A DNA stretch of 64,000 bases from Brevundimonas sp. UBA4553 (lineage in GTDB: Bacteria > Pseudomonadota > Alphaproteobacteria > Caulobacterales > Caulobacteraceae): positions 62,001 through 126,000 of the forward strand of contig NZ_DGLD01000002.1 of the NCBI RefSeq assembly GCF_002387245.1. Reading direction: 5' to 3'. This document shows, piece after piece, positions 1 through 8,625 of this stretch. How positions within the stretch are numbered: the first letter of the stretch is position 1; every line of letters begins with the position of its first letter. The notes beneath the pieces were generated by a model that saw nothing but the letters and a program-made list of their open reading frames with translations, made no database searches and was not told the origin of the DNA. The translations under genes were made by a program, and so were the position numbers.

Positions 1-289
1 GGACAAGTTCAAGGCCGACTTCGACGCCGCCGGCGCAGGCCAGTTCGGCTCGGGCTGGGCCTGGCTGATCCTTCAGGACGGCAAGCTCAAGGTCACCTCG
101 ACCCCGAACCAGGACAACCCGCTGATGGACGTGGCCGACGAGAAGGGCGCCGTTCTGCTGGCCGCCGACGTCTGGGAGCACGCCTACTACCTCAAGTACC
201 AGAACCGCCGCGTCGACTACCTGAAGGCCTTCTGGTCGGTCGTGAACTGGAACAAGGTCAACGAACTGTACGAGGCCGCCAAGGGCTGA
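1..289 (+). CDS. sodB: Superoxide dismutase (Fe/Mn), C-terminal part
   Basis: This is the last 95 codons of a gene that begins before the window. The visible protein contains the Fe/Mn-SOD metal-ligand block DVWEHAYYLKYQNRR, where the Asp and His are ligands, and the upstream GSGWAWL segment of the C-terminal alpha/beta domain. It ends with a helix typical of the family. The enzyme converts superoxide to oxygen and hydrogen peroxide in the cytoplasm. Alphaproteobacterial single SODs are usually the iron type, so sodB is the likely name, but the N-terminal ligands are not visible and Fe versus Mn cannot be settled. A strong hairpin follows the stop codon. Confidence 0.93.
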   Translation, partial: DKFKADFDAAGAGQFGSGWAWLILQDGKLKVTSTPNQDNPLMDVADEKGAVLLAADVWEHAYYLKYQNRRVDYLKAFWSVVNWNKVNELYEAAKG

Positions 290-314
290 AACGCCCGCGC
301 AGCTTGACTCCGGG

Positions 315-343
315 AGGGCGGGCCTTCATAAGCCCGCCCTTCT
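315..343 (+). terminator. Rho-independent-type hairpin after sodB
   Basis: A perfect 9-bp stem (AGGGCGGGC at 315-323 with GCCCGCCCT at 332-340) has an 8-nt loop. It sits 26 bp after the SOD stop codon and before rpsD. The T-run is poor (TCTC), so termination may be partial. Confidence 0.6.
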
Positions 344-457
344 CGCATCGGGTTTCGGCCCGAGGCGCAGATTGACTACGGACGATGCGTGGACCGCCGT
401 TGAGATCGCCGCTCCAATCGGGGAGGGGCCGGGCCGCATCAGCATGAAGAGTGACTT

Positions 458-1075
458 ATGTCCAAGCGCCATAGCGCCAAGTACAAACTCGATCGGGTCA
501 TGGGTGAAAACCTGTGGGGCCGCGCCAAGTCTCCGGTTAACAAGCGCTCGTACGGCCCCGGCCAGCACGGCCAGCGTCGCAAGTCGAAAGTCTCGGACTT
601 CGGCCTGCAGCTGAAAGCCAAGCAGAAGCTCAAGGGCTACTACGGCAACATCACCGAGAAGCAGTTCTCGGCGATCTATGACGAAGCCGGTCGCCGCAAG
701 GGCAACACCTCGGAAAACCTGATCGGCCTGCTGGAATCGCGTCTGGACGCCATCGTCTACCGCGCCAAGTTCGTCCCGACCGTCTGGGCCGCTCGCCAGT
801 TCGTCAGCCACGGCCACGTGACCGTCGACGGCAAGAAGGTCGACATCGGTTCGTACCGCGTCAAGCCGGGCCAGGTCGTCGAGATCAAGGAAAAGTCGCG
901 CAGCATGGCTCTGGTGCTCGAAGCCCAGCAGTCGTCGGAGCGTGACATCCCTGACTACCTGGAACAGGGCGATCGCGGCTTCTCGATCCGCTACGTTCGC
1001 GTCCCGGAACTGTCGGACGTGCCGTACCCGGTCAAGATGGAACCGAACCTGGTCGTCGAATACTACTCGTCCTGA
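458..1075 (+). CDS. rpsD: 30S ribosomal protein S4
   Basis: The 205-residue protein is full length for S4. It binds 16S rRNA early in assembly of the small subunit. The start MSKRHSAKYKLDR, the KSPVNKRSYGPGQHGQ segment and the S4 RNA-binding fold around residues 94-155 (ESRLDAIVYRAKF to the VDGKKVDIGSYRVKPGQ loop) are all present. The N-terminus lacks the zinc-binding Cys cluster, as in the Cys-free S4 type. It is a single-gene unit between two hairpins, not part of an rpsM-rpsK-rpsD-rpoA operon, which is usual for Caulobacterales. Confidence 0.98.
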   Translation: MSKRHSAKYKLDRVMGENLWGRAKSPVNKRSYGPGQHGQRRKSKVSDFGLQLKAKQKLKGYYGNITEKQFSAIYDEAGRRKGNTSENLIGLLESRLDAIVYRAKFVPTVWAARQFVSHGHVTVDGKKVDIGSYRVKPGQVVEIKEKSRSMALVLEAQQSSERDIPDYLEQGDRGFSIRYVRVPELSDVPYPVKMEPNLVVEYYSS

Positions 1076-1104
1076 TTTCAGGCGATCGACGATAGAGTTG
1101 ACGG

Positions 1105-1138
1105 AGGCCCCGGTGAAAACCGGGGCTTCTTTCTTATT
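1105..1138 (+). terminator. Intrinsic terminator of rpsD
   Basis: A GC-rich stem (GGCCCCGGT paired with ACCGGGGCT, about 10 bp) with a 4-nt GAAA loop is followed by the T-rich TTCTTTCTTA. It lies 30 bp after the rpsD stop codon. Confidence 0.85.
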
Positions 1139-1214
1139 AAGGATCGCTGTTCCCTTACGGAAAGAAGCAGCGCATTCTACCCGGGTGGACAGGGGTCCGC
1201 CCCGGAAGGCCGAG

Positions 1215-1613
1215 ATGAGACGAACCGCCGCTCTTTGCGCCATAGCCGCCGCCGCCGTTCTCGGGGGCGCCTGCGCCACGACGAACGCCGAGCCGGTGGT
1301 GCGCACGGCGGATATGCCGGGGCAGCTGGAGCCGATCCACGCCGCCGCCTTCACGCGCGACACGGCGGTCTTCTGGGTCAGCTCCAACGGCTGCACCAGC
1401 AAGGCGGACGTCAAACCCTTCATCACCCGCCTGCGCGACAGCGCCGTCATCACCCTGCGTCGGGTGGACGAGGACCAGTGCGCCCAGCCCCGTTCCGACG
1501 GCGTGCAGCTGCAATGGAGCTTCGAGGAGCTGGGCCTGCCGCCGGGCGCCGCCGTCTCGGTGAACAACCCCTACATGATGCGTCAGGACGAGAAGCCGAA
1601 AGAGGCCTCCTGA
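1215..1613 (+). CDS. Small outer-membrane-type lipoprotein
   Basis: The protein has 132 residues. The ATG at 1215 gives a clean lipoprotein signal peptide with lipobox LGGAC, so it should be lipidated at Cys19 and exported. The longer reading frame upstream is the shadow of rpsD. The mature part contains SSNGCT, a second Cys, and the C-terminal segment SFEELGLPPGAAVSVNNP. It resembles the lipoprotein at 5476-5868 (SNGCT and YAELGLEAGQPVRVLNP), so the two are paralogues. The function is unknown. The two Cys in the mature part after the lipid Cys could form a disulfide. Confidence 0.8.
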   Translation: MRRTAALCAIAAAAVLGGACATTNAEPVVRTADMPGQLEPIHAAAFTRDTAVFWVSSNGCTSKADVKPFITRLRDSAVITLRRVDEDQCAQPRSDGVQLQWSFEELGLPPGAAVSVNNPYMMRQDEKPKEAS

Positions 1614-1718
1614 CCCGCCGGCCGCGGCAAGGCTTCGTTAGCCATTTAGGACGACGACGGATTAAGGATTAAGGCCCTAGGGAAAGGATTGTTTTCGTAT
1701 CCTTCCCCCCAGGATCCC

Positions 1719-4115
1719 ATGCGTCTCGTCGAATGTCTGACCAACGCCCATAATCTGGCGCTGGTCGCCCTTGCCGCTCTTGTCTGCGTCCTGGGAAGCT
1801 GGATCACCATCAGCCTGCTGAAGCGGGTCCGCAGCACGCGGGCCGGGGCACGCATCGCCTGGGTCTTCCTCGGGGCTGTGGCGGGGGGCGCCACGGTCTG
1901 GTGCACCCACTTCGTCGCCATGATCGCCTATGAACCGGGCGTGCTGGTCACCTATGAGCCGGGTCTGACGGGCGTGTCGCTGCTGGTCGCCATAGCAGGC
2001 TCGGGGGCGGCCCTGCTGCTGGCGGCGCAAAGGCTGCGGATCGCGGCGGTCCTGGGCGGTCTTCTGTTTGGCCTGAGCGTGGCCAGCATGCACTTCATCG
2101 GCATGGCGGCCTTCGCCGTGGACGCGGTGATCCACTGGTCGAGCGGCTACGTCGTGGCGTCCGTGGCGGGGTCCCTGGTGTTCGGCGCCCTGTCCTTCCA
2201 CCTGGCGGACAACGCCGTGGACACGCGCGGCCGCTGGCTGGCGATCGGCAGCATGGTGCTGGGCATCGTCATCCTGCACTTCACGGCCATGTCGGCCATG
2301 ACCATCCTGCCCTTCGCGCCGCTGGACGGCGCCCTGACCGGCAATGACGCCAAGCACGCCATCGCCATCGGCGTCGCCGGCGTCGGCCTTCTGGTGCTGG
2401 GCGCGGGGGCGGCCAGCTATGCGCTGGACAGCCAGTCGCGCGGTCAGGCCGAGGTGCGCCTGCAACATCTGATCGAAGGTACGGTCGACGGCATGGCGGT
2501 CGAGCGCGACGGCGTCGTCATCGCCCTGAACGGCGCCCTGACGGCGCTGATCGGCGTCGATCGCGAGACGCTGATCGGCCAGAGCCTGTCGGCCTGGGCC
2601 GAGGACGCGGCCCGCCTGGTCAACGGCGACATGGTTCAGTCGACGCTGAAGACGGTCTCGGGCGAGGTTCTGCCGGTCGAACTGTCGGCCAAGCGCGACC
2701 ACGCTAGCGAAGGCGTGGTCATGATCTACGCCGTGCGCGACCTGCGCGCCCGCCAGGCCCAGGAGCGCCGCATCGCCCACCTGGCCCGCAATGACAGCCT
2801 GACGGGCCTGCCCAACCGCGCCTCCTTCCTCGAACGCCTCAACCGCCAGACCTCGACGACCAAGCCGGGTCAGACCCTGGCCCTGTTCGCCCTGGACCTG
2901 AACCGGTTCAAGGAGGTCAACGACCTGTATGGCCACGCCGTCGGCGACCAGCTGCTGTGCCGCATTTCGGATCAGCTGCGCGACGCGCTTCAGGACGGCG
3001 AGTTCGTCGCCCGTCAAGGCGGGGACGAGTTCGTGGCCATGGCGCCCGTTTCCTCGCGCGCCGAGGCCCAGGCCGTGGCCGAGCGGCTCCGCGCCGCCGT
3101 CATCCGTCCTGTCACCATCGACCATGCCGACCTGTCCTGCGGCGCCAGCATCGGCGTCTCGTTGTGGCCCGAGGACGCCGACGACCTGTCGACCCTGATC
3201 AACAACGCCGACCTGGCCATGTATCGCGCCAAGGGCTCGCTGACCGTCGACATCTGCTTCTACGAGGCGGACATGGATCAGGCCGTGCGCGCGCGGCGCC
3301 GCGTCACCCAGGCCCTGCGCGAGGCCCTGGATAACGAACAGTTCGAACTGCATTATCAGGTCCAGGCCTCGGTCGAGACCGGCAAGGCGACGGGCTATGA
3401 AGTCCTGCTGCGATGGAAGGACGAGAACGGCCGCAACATCCCGCCGTCGGACTTCATTCCCGTGGCCGAGGAGACAGGTCTGATCCTGCCGATCGGCGAG
3501 TGGGTGCTGCGCCAGGCCTGCCAGCAGGCGGCAGCCTGGCCGGAGCCGCATCGCATCGCGGTGAACCTGTCGCCGGTGCAACTGGGCCATGTGGATCTGC
3601 CGCGCCTGGTGCAGCAGGTCCTGAAGGAGACGGGTCTGGCCGCCTCGCGGCTGGAGCTGGAGATCACCGAGACGGCCATGATCAGCGACATGGAACGTAC
3701 CACGCACGTCCTGCGCCAGCTGAAGGCCCTGGGCGTCAGCATCGCCATGGACGACTTCGGCACCGGCTATTCGTCACTGTCCACCCTGCGGGCCTTCCCC
3801 TTCGACAAGATCAAGCTGGACCGGTCCTTCATGACCGAGCTGGACGGCGAAGGACCCCAGTCGCGGGCCATCATCCGCGCCGTCCTGACCATCGGCGAAA
3901 GCCTGTCGATCCCGGTGCTGGCCGAGGGGGTCGAGACGCCCGAGCAACTGGCCTTCCTGCGATCGCAGGGCTGCAACGAAGTGCAGGGCTATCTGCTTGG
4001 CCGGCCCCAGCCCGAGGCGGACGCCCTGTCGCACGGCGCCGCCGTGATCGCGGCGGCGCCGTCCCAGACTCAGGCCGCGATCGACGCGTCCGCCAAGGCT
4101 CTCGCCGCGGCGTAG
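1719..4115 (+). CDS. MHYT-PAS-GGDEF-EAL c-di-GMP signalling protein
   Basis: The 798-residue membrane protein can make and degrade the second messenger cyclic di-GMP. Residues 1-235 form a seven-helix MHYT sensor with three motif copies (THFVAM, SMHFIGM, LHFTAM), thought to bind a metal or gas. A PAS-like linker follows. The GGDEF domain has an intact GGDEF active site near residues 434-438. The EAL domain carries EVLLRW as its signature, ITET, and DDFGTGYSS. Both catalytic cores look intact, so it may be bifunctional. ATG 1719 is chosen over TTG 1689 because family members start with MR-x-V-x-x-C-L-T, and an AGGA lies just upstream. Its 3' end overlaps the convergent gene by 46 bp. Confidence 0.93.
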   Translation: MRLVECLTNAHNLALVALAALVCVLGSWITISLLKRVRSTRAGARIAWVFLGAVAGGATVWCTHFVAMIAYEPGVLVTYEPGLTGVSLLVAIAGSGAALLLAAQRLRIAAVLGGLLFGLSVASMHFIGMAAFAVDAVIHWSSGYVVASVAGSLVFGALSFHLADNAVDTRGRWLAIGSMVLGIVILHFTAMSAMTILPFAPLDGALTGNDAKHAIAIGVAGVGLLVLGAGAASYALDSQSRGQAEVRLQHLIEGTVDGMAVERDGVVIALNGALTALIGVDRETLIGQSLSAWAEDAARLVNGDMVQSTLKTVSGEVLPVELSAKRDHASEGVVMIYAVRDLRARQAQERRIAHLARNDSLTGLPNRASFLERLNRQTSTTKPGQTLALFALDLNRFKEVNDLYGHAVGDQLLCRISDQLRDALQDGEFVARQGGDEFVAMAPVSSRAEAQAVAERLRAAVIRPVTIDHADLSCGASIGVSLWPEDADDLSTLINNADLAMYRAKGSLTVDICFYEADMDQAVRARRRVTQALREALDNEQFELHYQVQASVETGKATGYEVLLRWKDENGRNIPPSDFIPVAEETGLILPIGEWVLRQACQQAAAWPEPHRIAVNLSPVQLGHVDLPRLVQQVLKETGLAASRLELEITETAMISDMERTTHVLRQLKALGVSIAMDDFGTGYSSLSTLRAFPFDKIKLDRSFMTELDGEGPQSRAIIRAVLTIGESLSIPVLAEGVETPEQLAFLRSQGCNEVQGYLLGRPQPEADALSHGAAVIAAAPSQTQAAIDASAKALAAA

Positions 4116-5200
4116 CCGGGCCAGTGGGCGGCTCCGGCCCGCTCATACTGGACGGGCAGGCCCTCGGGTTGGCCCAAGGTCACCGCGGCGTGGTGGCCCC
4201 AGTGGGGATCGTCCAGCACGGCGCGCGCGATGGCGATCAGGTCCGCCTTGCCCTCGACCAGCAGGGCCTCGGCCTGCTGCGGAGTGACGATCATGCCCAC
4301 GGCCATGACGTTGGCCTCCGGGACCGCCGCCTTGACGGTCTCGGCGAAGGCGACCTGATAGTTGGGCTGGTCGCCCGGAATGCGGGCTGTGGCGACATTG
4401 CCGCCGCTGGTCAGGTGCAGATAGTCGTAGCCCATGGCGTGCAGGGCCTGGCCGAAGACGGCGGCCTCTTCCGGGGTGACGCCGCCCTCGGTCCAGTCTG
4501 AACCGTTGAAGCGCGCGCCCAGGGCCTTGGTGCGGGGCCAGGCGTCGCGCAGGGCCTGCGCCACCCGCAAGGGGAAGCGCATCCGGTTCTCAAGCGAGCC
4601 GCCGAACTCGTCTGTCCGTTCATTCGACAGCGGCGACAGGAACTGGGTCAGCAGATAGCCGTGGGCGGCGTGCAGTTCGACAAGATCGAACCCGGCGCGG
4701 TCGGCCCGTTTGGCGGAATCGACAAAGGCGTCCACAACCCGGTCCATGCCCGCCCGATCCAGGGCGGTCGGCGTGTGCCAGTCGGCCTTGAAGGGCTGGG
4801 CCGAGGCGGAAAACGTCTCCCAGGCCTTGTCGGCGGGGGCGGGGCCGCCCCGCTCGATCCACGGCGGATTGGTCGAGGCCTTGCGCCCGGCGTGGGCCAG
4901 CTGGACGCCGATCGGGGTGTCGGAATAGGTGCGGATGTCGCGGATGAGCCGGGCGAAGGCGGCTTCCTGTTCGTCGTTCCACAGGCCGGTGTCGGCCCAG
5001 GAGATGCGGCCCGCGGCCTCGACGCCGGTGGCCTCGATGATCACCAGGCCGGCGCCCGACAGGGCCAGCCGTCCGATATGCTGGGCGTGCCAGGGCTGGG
5101 GAACCCCGTCCACGGCCGAATACATGCACATGGGGGCGACGACGATGCGGTTCTTCAGCGTCAGCGGTCCGACGGCGCGGGGGGTGAACAACAGGCTCAT
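4070..5200 (-). CDS. NADH:flavin oxidoreductase, Old Yellow Enzyme (YqjM-like)
   Basis: The 376-residue FMN enzyme should reduce activated C=C bonds of enones and similar electrophiles with NAD(P)H. Visible family motifs are APMCMYSA (the Cys that tunes the flavin in YqjM-type enzymes), QLAHAGRKA, ELHAAHGYL (substrate-binding His pair and Tyr), FLSPLSNERTDEFGGSLENR, and the FMN phosphate-binding end VGMIVTPQQAE. The length is standard. The gene stands alone and converges on the c-di-GMP gene, with the last 46 bp of both overlapping. The physiological substrate is unknown. Confidence 0.95.
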   Translation of the reverse strand: MSLLFTPRAVGPLTLKNRIVVAPMCMYSAVDGVPQPWHAQHIGRLALSGAGLVIIEATGVEAAGRISWADTGLWNDEQEAAFARLIRDIRTYSDTPIGVQLAHAGRKASTNPPWIERGGPAPADKAWETFSASAQPFKADWHTPTALDRAGMDRVVDAFVDSAKRADRAGFDLVELHAAHGYLLTQFLSPLSNERTDEFGGSLENRMRFPLRVAQALRDAWPRTKALGARFNGSDWTEGGVTPEEAAVFGQALHAMGYDYLHLTSGGNVATARIPGDQPNYQVAFAETVKAAVPEANVMAVGMIVTPQQAEALLVEGKADLIAIARAVLDDPHWGHHAAVTLGQPEGLPVQYERAGAAHWPGYAAARALADASIAA

Positions 5201-5347
5201 GCTCGGCTTTCTCGATGATCCCGGGGAGGGGGCGGCACAGTAGCTATGACTGTGGCTGTTCGGTTCAACCCCCGCCTTTCCGATTATTCACGTGATCTGA
5301 AACGGCGACGCTGGCAGTTTCCGCGTCAGCAAAGAAGGGGAACACCT

Positions 5348-5476
5348 ATGCGCCGTATCATCATCGCTCTCGCCGTCGCCGCCGTCGCCGCGCCCATGCT
5401 GTCGGGCTGCATCATCATCGCCAGCGACAAGCCTACGACCCGCGTCATCCACTCGACCCCGGCCGAGGCCAACTGA
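5348..5476 (+). CDS. 42-residue lipoprotein
   Basis: The ATG at 5348 follows a good ribosome-binding site (AGAAGGGG). It yields a lipoprotein signal peptide with lipobox LSGC and a mature peptide of only about 22 residues beginning CIIIASDKP. The longer frame starting at 5246 lacks such a signal. The stop codon overlaps the start of the next lipoprotein gene (TGATG), so the two are translationally coupled. The function is unknown. Confidence 0.75.
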   Translation: MRRIIIALAVAAVAAPMLSGCIIIASDKPTTRVIHSTPAEAN

Positions 5477-5868
5477 TGCGCCAGGCCTCCATCAGGGCAG
5501 CTGTCGCGGCCGTCGCCCTGCTGCCGCTGCTGGGCGGCTGCGTCATCTATTCGAACGACGGCGGGGAAAAGATCACGGTCGCCTCGGATCGCGTCTCCGT
5601 CCAGACCGAAACCCTGGAAGCCGTCCGCAAGGTCGACTTCGACGGGCAGAAGCTGAACGTCGTCGTCGGCTCCAACGGCTGCACCGAGGCCAGCAGCTTC
5701 GAGGTCAAGATCAAGGACGGCGACCCGGCCGAACTCAGCCTGACCCGCCGCGCGCCGGATCTGTGCAAGGCCCTGGTCCGCGAAGGCGTCACCGTCAGCT
5801 GGACCTACGCCGAACTCGGCCTTGAAGCCGGTCAGCCGGTGCGCGTGCTGAACCCGATCAGCCTGTAA
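5476..5868 (+). CDS. Small lipoprotein, paralogue of the one at 1215
   Basis: The 130-residue exported protein has lipobox LLGGC and is lipidated near residue 22. The mature region begins CVIYSNDGG. It is a beta-rich sequence with the SNGCT motif, two further Cys, and an ending VSWTYAELGLEAGQPVRVLNP shared in form with the lipoprotein at 1215-1613. It is coupled to the 42-residue lipoprotein by a one-base overlap. The protein probably sits in the outer membrane or periplasm. No function is recognised. Confidence 0.8.
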   Translation: MRQASIRAAVAAVALLPLLGGCVIYSNDGGEKITVASDRVSVQTETLEAVRKVDFDGQKLNVVVGSNGCTEASSFEVKIKDGDPAELSLTRRAPDLCKALVREGVTVSWTYAELGLEAGQPVRVLNPISL

Positions 5869-5879
5869 GAAAAATCAGG

Positions 5880-5918
5880 ACCTTCCTCTCTGTCGCGCAG
5901 CGACAGGGAGGAAAGGGC
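5880..5918. repeat. Palindromic repeat element between convergent genes
   Basis: A long imperfect palindrome (arms CCTTCCTCTCTGTCG and CGACAGGGAGGAAAGG with a short GC-rich loop) fills the gap between the lipoprotein stop and the end of the thioesterase gene. It resembles the GC-rich palindromic elements in the GTA region (arms with CTCCC and GGGAGG). It may also act as a bidirectional terminator. Confidence 0.6.
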
Positions 5919-5929
5919 AAGCTCTGTCT

Positions 5930-6355
5930 TTACGCCGAAAACGGCCCAAGCATCTCCGCCGGGATGCGGGCGGGACGCAGGGTGGCGGCGTCGACCAGGC
6001 ACCATTCCGACAGACCCTGGGCGCAGACCCGGCCCTCGCTGTCCTCGATGCGGACATAGCGGCTGAAGCGCGGACCCTGGGGGTCGCCGACCCAGGTGCG
6101 GGCGACGACGCCGGTGGCGCCGGGGGCGATGGCGCGCAGGTAGTCGATCTCGTGCCTCAGCGCGACCCAGGACCATTTCGCCCGGGTCTCGTCGTCGAAG
6201 CGCGCATTCCAGTGGGCCGTGCCGACATCCTGCAGCCAGCCGACATAGACGACGTTGTTGACGTGGTTGTTCTCGTCGATGTGTTCCGGCCGCACGTCCA
6301 GCGGGACGACGAAGACCTCACGATCCTCGCGCGGCGTCAGCGGCGGCCGGGCCAT
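5930..6355 (-). CDS. Acyl-CoA thioesterase, 4HBT hotdog family
   Basis: The 141-residue hotdog-fold protein has the YbgC/FadM-type active-site segment RPEHIDENNHVNNVVYVGW. The Asp equivalent and the NHVN turn mark this group. Such enzymes hydrolyse acyl-CoA or acyl-ACP thioesters in the cytoplasm, and the substrate range cannot be read from sequence. The start is 6 bp after the glutaredoxin stop codon on the same strand, so the two are probably co-transcribed. Confidence 0.88.
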   Translation of the reverse strand: MARPPLTPREDREVFVVPLDVRPEHIDENNHVNNVVYVGWLQDVGTAHWNARFDDETRAKWSWVALRHEIDYLRAIAPGATGVVARTWVGDPQGPRFSRYVRIEDSEGRVCAQGLSEWCLVDAATLRPARIPAEMLGPFSA

Positions 6356-6361
6356 CCGGGG

Positions 6362-6721
6362 TCAGGCTTCGCCGAGGGCGACGCCCTTCTCGACCATCAG
6401 GGCCTGCAACTCGCCAGCCTGGAACATCTCGCGCACGATGTCCGAGCCGCCGACGAACTCGCCCTTCACATAGAGCTGGGGAATGGTGGGCCAGTCGGTG
6501 AAGGCCTTGATGCCGTCGCGCAGGCTTTCGTCCTGAAGCACGTCGACGCCGACGAAGGCCGCGCCCACGTGGTCGAGGATCTGCACGGCCAGCGAGGAGA
6601 AGCCGCAGCGCGGCGCGTCCGGCGTGCCCTTCATGAACAGGACCACGTCATGCTCGGCCACGGTCTGGGCGATGAAGGCGTGGACGGGGTCGGCGGCTTG
6701 GGCGGTCGTTTGATCGGTCAC
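6362..6721 (-). CDS. grxD: Monothiol glutaredoxin, Grx4 type
   Basis: The 119-residue single-domain protein carries the monothiol active site CGFS within RCGFSSLAVQILDHVG. It also has the KGTP loop, the cis-Pro segment TIPQLYVKGEF and the GGSDI glutathione-binding motif. These proteins bind a [2Fe-2S] cluster with glutathione at the dimer interface and deliver it to acceptors, often together with BolA. No bolA is adjacent. The gene is first in a unit with the thioesterase downstream. Confidence 0.96.
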   Translation of the reverse strand: MTDQTTAQAADPVHAFIAQTVAEHDVVLFMKGTPDAPRCGFSSLAVQILDHVGAAFVGVDVLQDESLRDGIKAFTDWPTIPQLYVKGEFVGGSDIVREMFQAGELQALMVEKGVALGEA

Positions 6722-6795
6722 GTTGGGGCCTTTCAGAGAAGCCCGTCAGCTAGGCGCCCAAAGGGGCGGGGTCAAGGCCGCTGCGGCGTAAGAGC

Positions 6796-8046
6796 TCAGG
6801 CCGTCTCGGGCGTGCGCGCCAGACGCTCGGCGCGTTGCGCCAGGGTGGTGGCGCCGTATTCGCGCGCCGTCGCCGCGGCTTCGACCAGCATCAACCCCAG
6901 ATCGCGCGGGGATTCGCCGGTCCAGCGGGCGCGGGCCAGAGCGATCCGGGCCATGCCGATCTGGTCCGCAGCCCAGTCCAGCGGGGTCGAGACCAACGAC
7001 GGACGGATCAGGCGTCGACGCAGACCCGTCTCGATCTCCAGCAGCGCGCCCAGGTCTCCCACGGAGGCGGCGCGGCTCGCCTCCTGCGCCACCCGCCGTT
7101 CATGGGCCAGAGCGCCGAGCACCAGGCCGCCGCCCTCTGTCAGGGCCTCGGCTTGCACCAGCACCAGCAGGGGCAGGGTCTCGCGTTCGGCTCGCAGCAC
7201 CTGGATGGCGGCCCAGTCCAGAGGGCTGTGGTCGGGCGTGAACTGGTCGGCGGCGGCGTCGAACAGGGCGTAGGCCTGATCGCGCGCCACGACATCGTCG
7301 GCGATCGCGGCCAGCGCGGCCATGCCCGCAGCGCAAAGGGCGAGAGCGCGGGCGCGACTGAGCGGCCGCTGCTCGGGCGAGGCGACCTCGACCAGGGCGC
7401 GCAGGTCGGCGCCCGCCTGATCCAGCATACGAGGGTCGCGCGCGGCGAGGCCCGCTTCCAGCATCAGGGCGGCGCGGTCCAGGCGCAGCTCGTCTTCCAG
7501 AGGGCGCTGCTGCCCCTTGAGGCCGTGAAGCGCGCCGTCCAACAGGACGGCGGCCTCCTGCAGGGCTGCGGCCTCGCCCGAGAGGGAGGCCTGCCGGGCC
7601 CTCAGCCGAGCGTAGAGGGCGCCGACGGCGGCGACCGTGTCGCTGCGCCGTGCGCCGGGCAGGGCGGCCAGCAGGGCCAGAACAGCCTCCAGCCGCGCCG
7701 GGTCGCCGCACAGGTCGAAGGCCAGCATCCCGCCCTGGGCCAACTCCAGCGTGGCGCGGATGATCTCGTCGTCGTTGCGGGCGTGTCGAAGGGCGTCGCG
7801 GGCGGCGGTCTCGGCCTTGGCCAGGCTGTTGGCGACGCCGCTTCGGCGGGCGTGTTCGCGCCACAGGGCCGAGGCGCGAAGCGAGGCGTCATGGGGCCGC
7901 GCGCAGGACACCCGACCGGCGTCGACGCTCTGCTGGCGGGCCTCGACCTCGACCAGGCCGACGCCGATCAGCTCCAGCCAGCCGAGATCGTCGCTATCGC
8001 GCGCCTTCTCGAACAGCCGTCGCAGATCTCTGCCGAATTCGAACAT
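6796..8046 (-). CDS. Helical hypothetical protein with TPR-like repeats
   Basis: The 416-residue protein is almost entirely alpha-helical with Ala/Leu/Arg-rich helix pairs, for example AETAARDALRHARNDDEI and LMLVEAAATAREYGAT. It suggests a TPR- or SEL1-like solenoid. No signal peptide or membrane segment is seen. The ATG at 8046 is preferred over an upstream start because GAAGG sits 6 bases before it. The function is unrecognised, and similar proteins are annotated only as hypothetical in Caulobacterales as far as I can judge. Confidence 0.7.
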   Translation of the reverse strand: MFEFGRDLRRLFEKARDSDDLGWLELIGVGLVEVEARQQSVDAGRVSCARPHDASLRASALWREHARRSGVANSLAKAETAARDALRHARNDDEIIRATLELAQGGMLAFDLCGDPARLEAVLALLAALPGARRSDTVAAVGALYARLRARQASLSGEAAALQEAAVLLDGALHGLKGQQRPLEDELRLDRAALMLEAGLAARDPRMLDQAGADLRALVEVASPEQRPLSRARALALCAAGMAALAAIADDVVARDQAYALFDAAADQFTPDHSPLDWAAIQVLRAERETLPLLVLVQAEALTEGGGLVLGALAHERRVAQEASRAASVGDLGALLEIETGLRRRLIRPSLVSTPLDWAADQIGMARIALARARWTGESPRDLGLMLVEAAATAREYGATTLAQRAERLARTPETA

Positions 8047-8176
8047 CTCAGACCTTCGTCGTCCCGCTTCGGGATCGCGAAGGCGATCCTGCTGACGCAC
8101 AAGCAAACGCAGCGCCGCTGGAACGGTTCGGCTTGAGCATAAGGAAGGGAATTCGACGGCCAGCCCCGAGCGAGGC

Positions 8177-8518
8177 TCAGCCCAGACGCGGGGTCTTCTG
8201 ACGGCAGCGTTGCAGGACGGCGCGGGCCTCGGCTTCGCCCGCCGACAGGCGTTTCACCGAATCGACCCTGGCGCGGGTCTGGTCGTTCTCGGCCAGGGTC
8301 GGATCGCGCCCCGCCGCCGTCGCCGCCTGCATGGCCGCCAGCGACCAGTAGAGGGCGGCGTCATAGAGGGTGCGGCCATAGCGGCTCTCGCCGCCTTCGA
8401 GTTCAGACGCCGCCTGGGTCAGCCCAGCGCACCGCACCGCCTCGTCATAGGAAACGAGTCGGGTCGTCGGGGCGGCCTGGCCCAGAACCGCCAGGGCGGT
8501 GACGACTGCGATGAACAT
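8177..8518 (-). CDS. Small exported hypothetical protein
   Basis: The 113-residue protein has a short signal peptide (MFIAVVTALAVLGQAAP). The mature domain is helical with two Cys (RCAGL and QRCRQK), which may pair in the periplasm. ATG 8518 has GGAG six bases upstream. A GTG at 8530 would add four residues and also has a GGAG, so the start is uncertain. It stands alone and reads away from the LysR gene. The function is unknown. Confidence 0.65.
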   Translation of the reverse strand: MFIAVVTALAVLGQAAPTTRLVSYDEAVRCAGLTQAASELEGGESRYGRTLYDAALYWSLAAMQAATAAGRDPTLAENDQTRARVDSVKRLSAGEAEARAVLQRCRQKTPRLG

Positions 8519-8625
8519 CAAGAACTCCACGGCGCTCCGGAGGGAAGGAGCCGGCGCCGCCTCTCCTAGAGAACCACGGGCGTGTGTCGGATGAAAGACG
8601 TGTTCAGTAAAGCTTCAGGTTGCAG

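Noticed and set aside
1677..3707. 676-codon minus-strand frame opposite the MHYT-GGDEF-EAL gene
   Set aside because: His/Gln/Arg/Asp-rich repetitive shadow, with no start signal and no domain.
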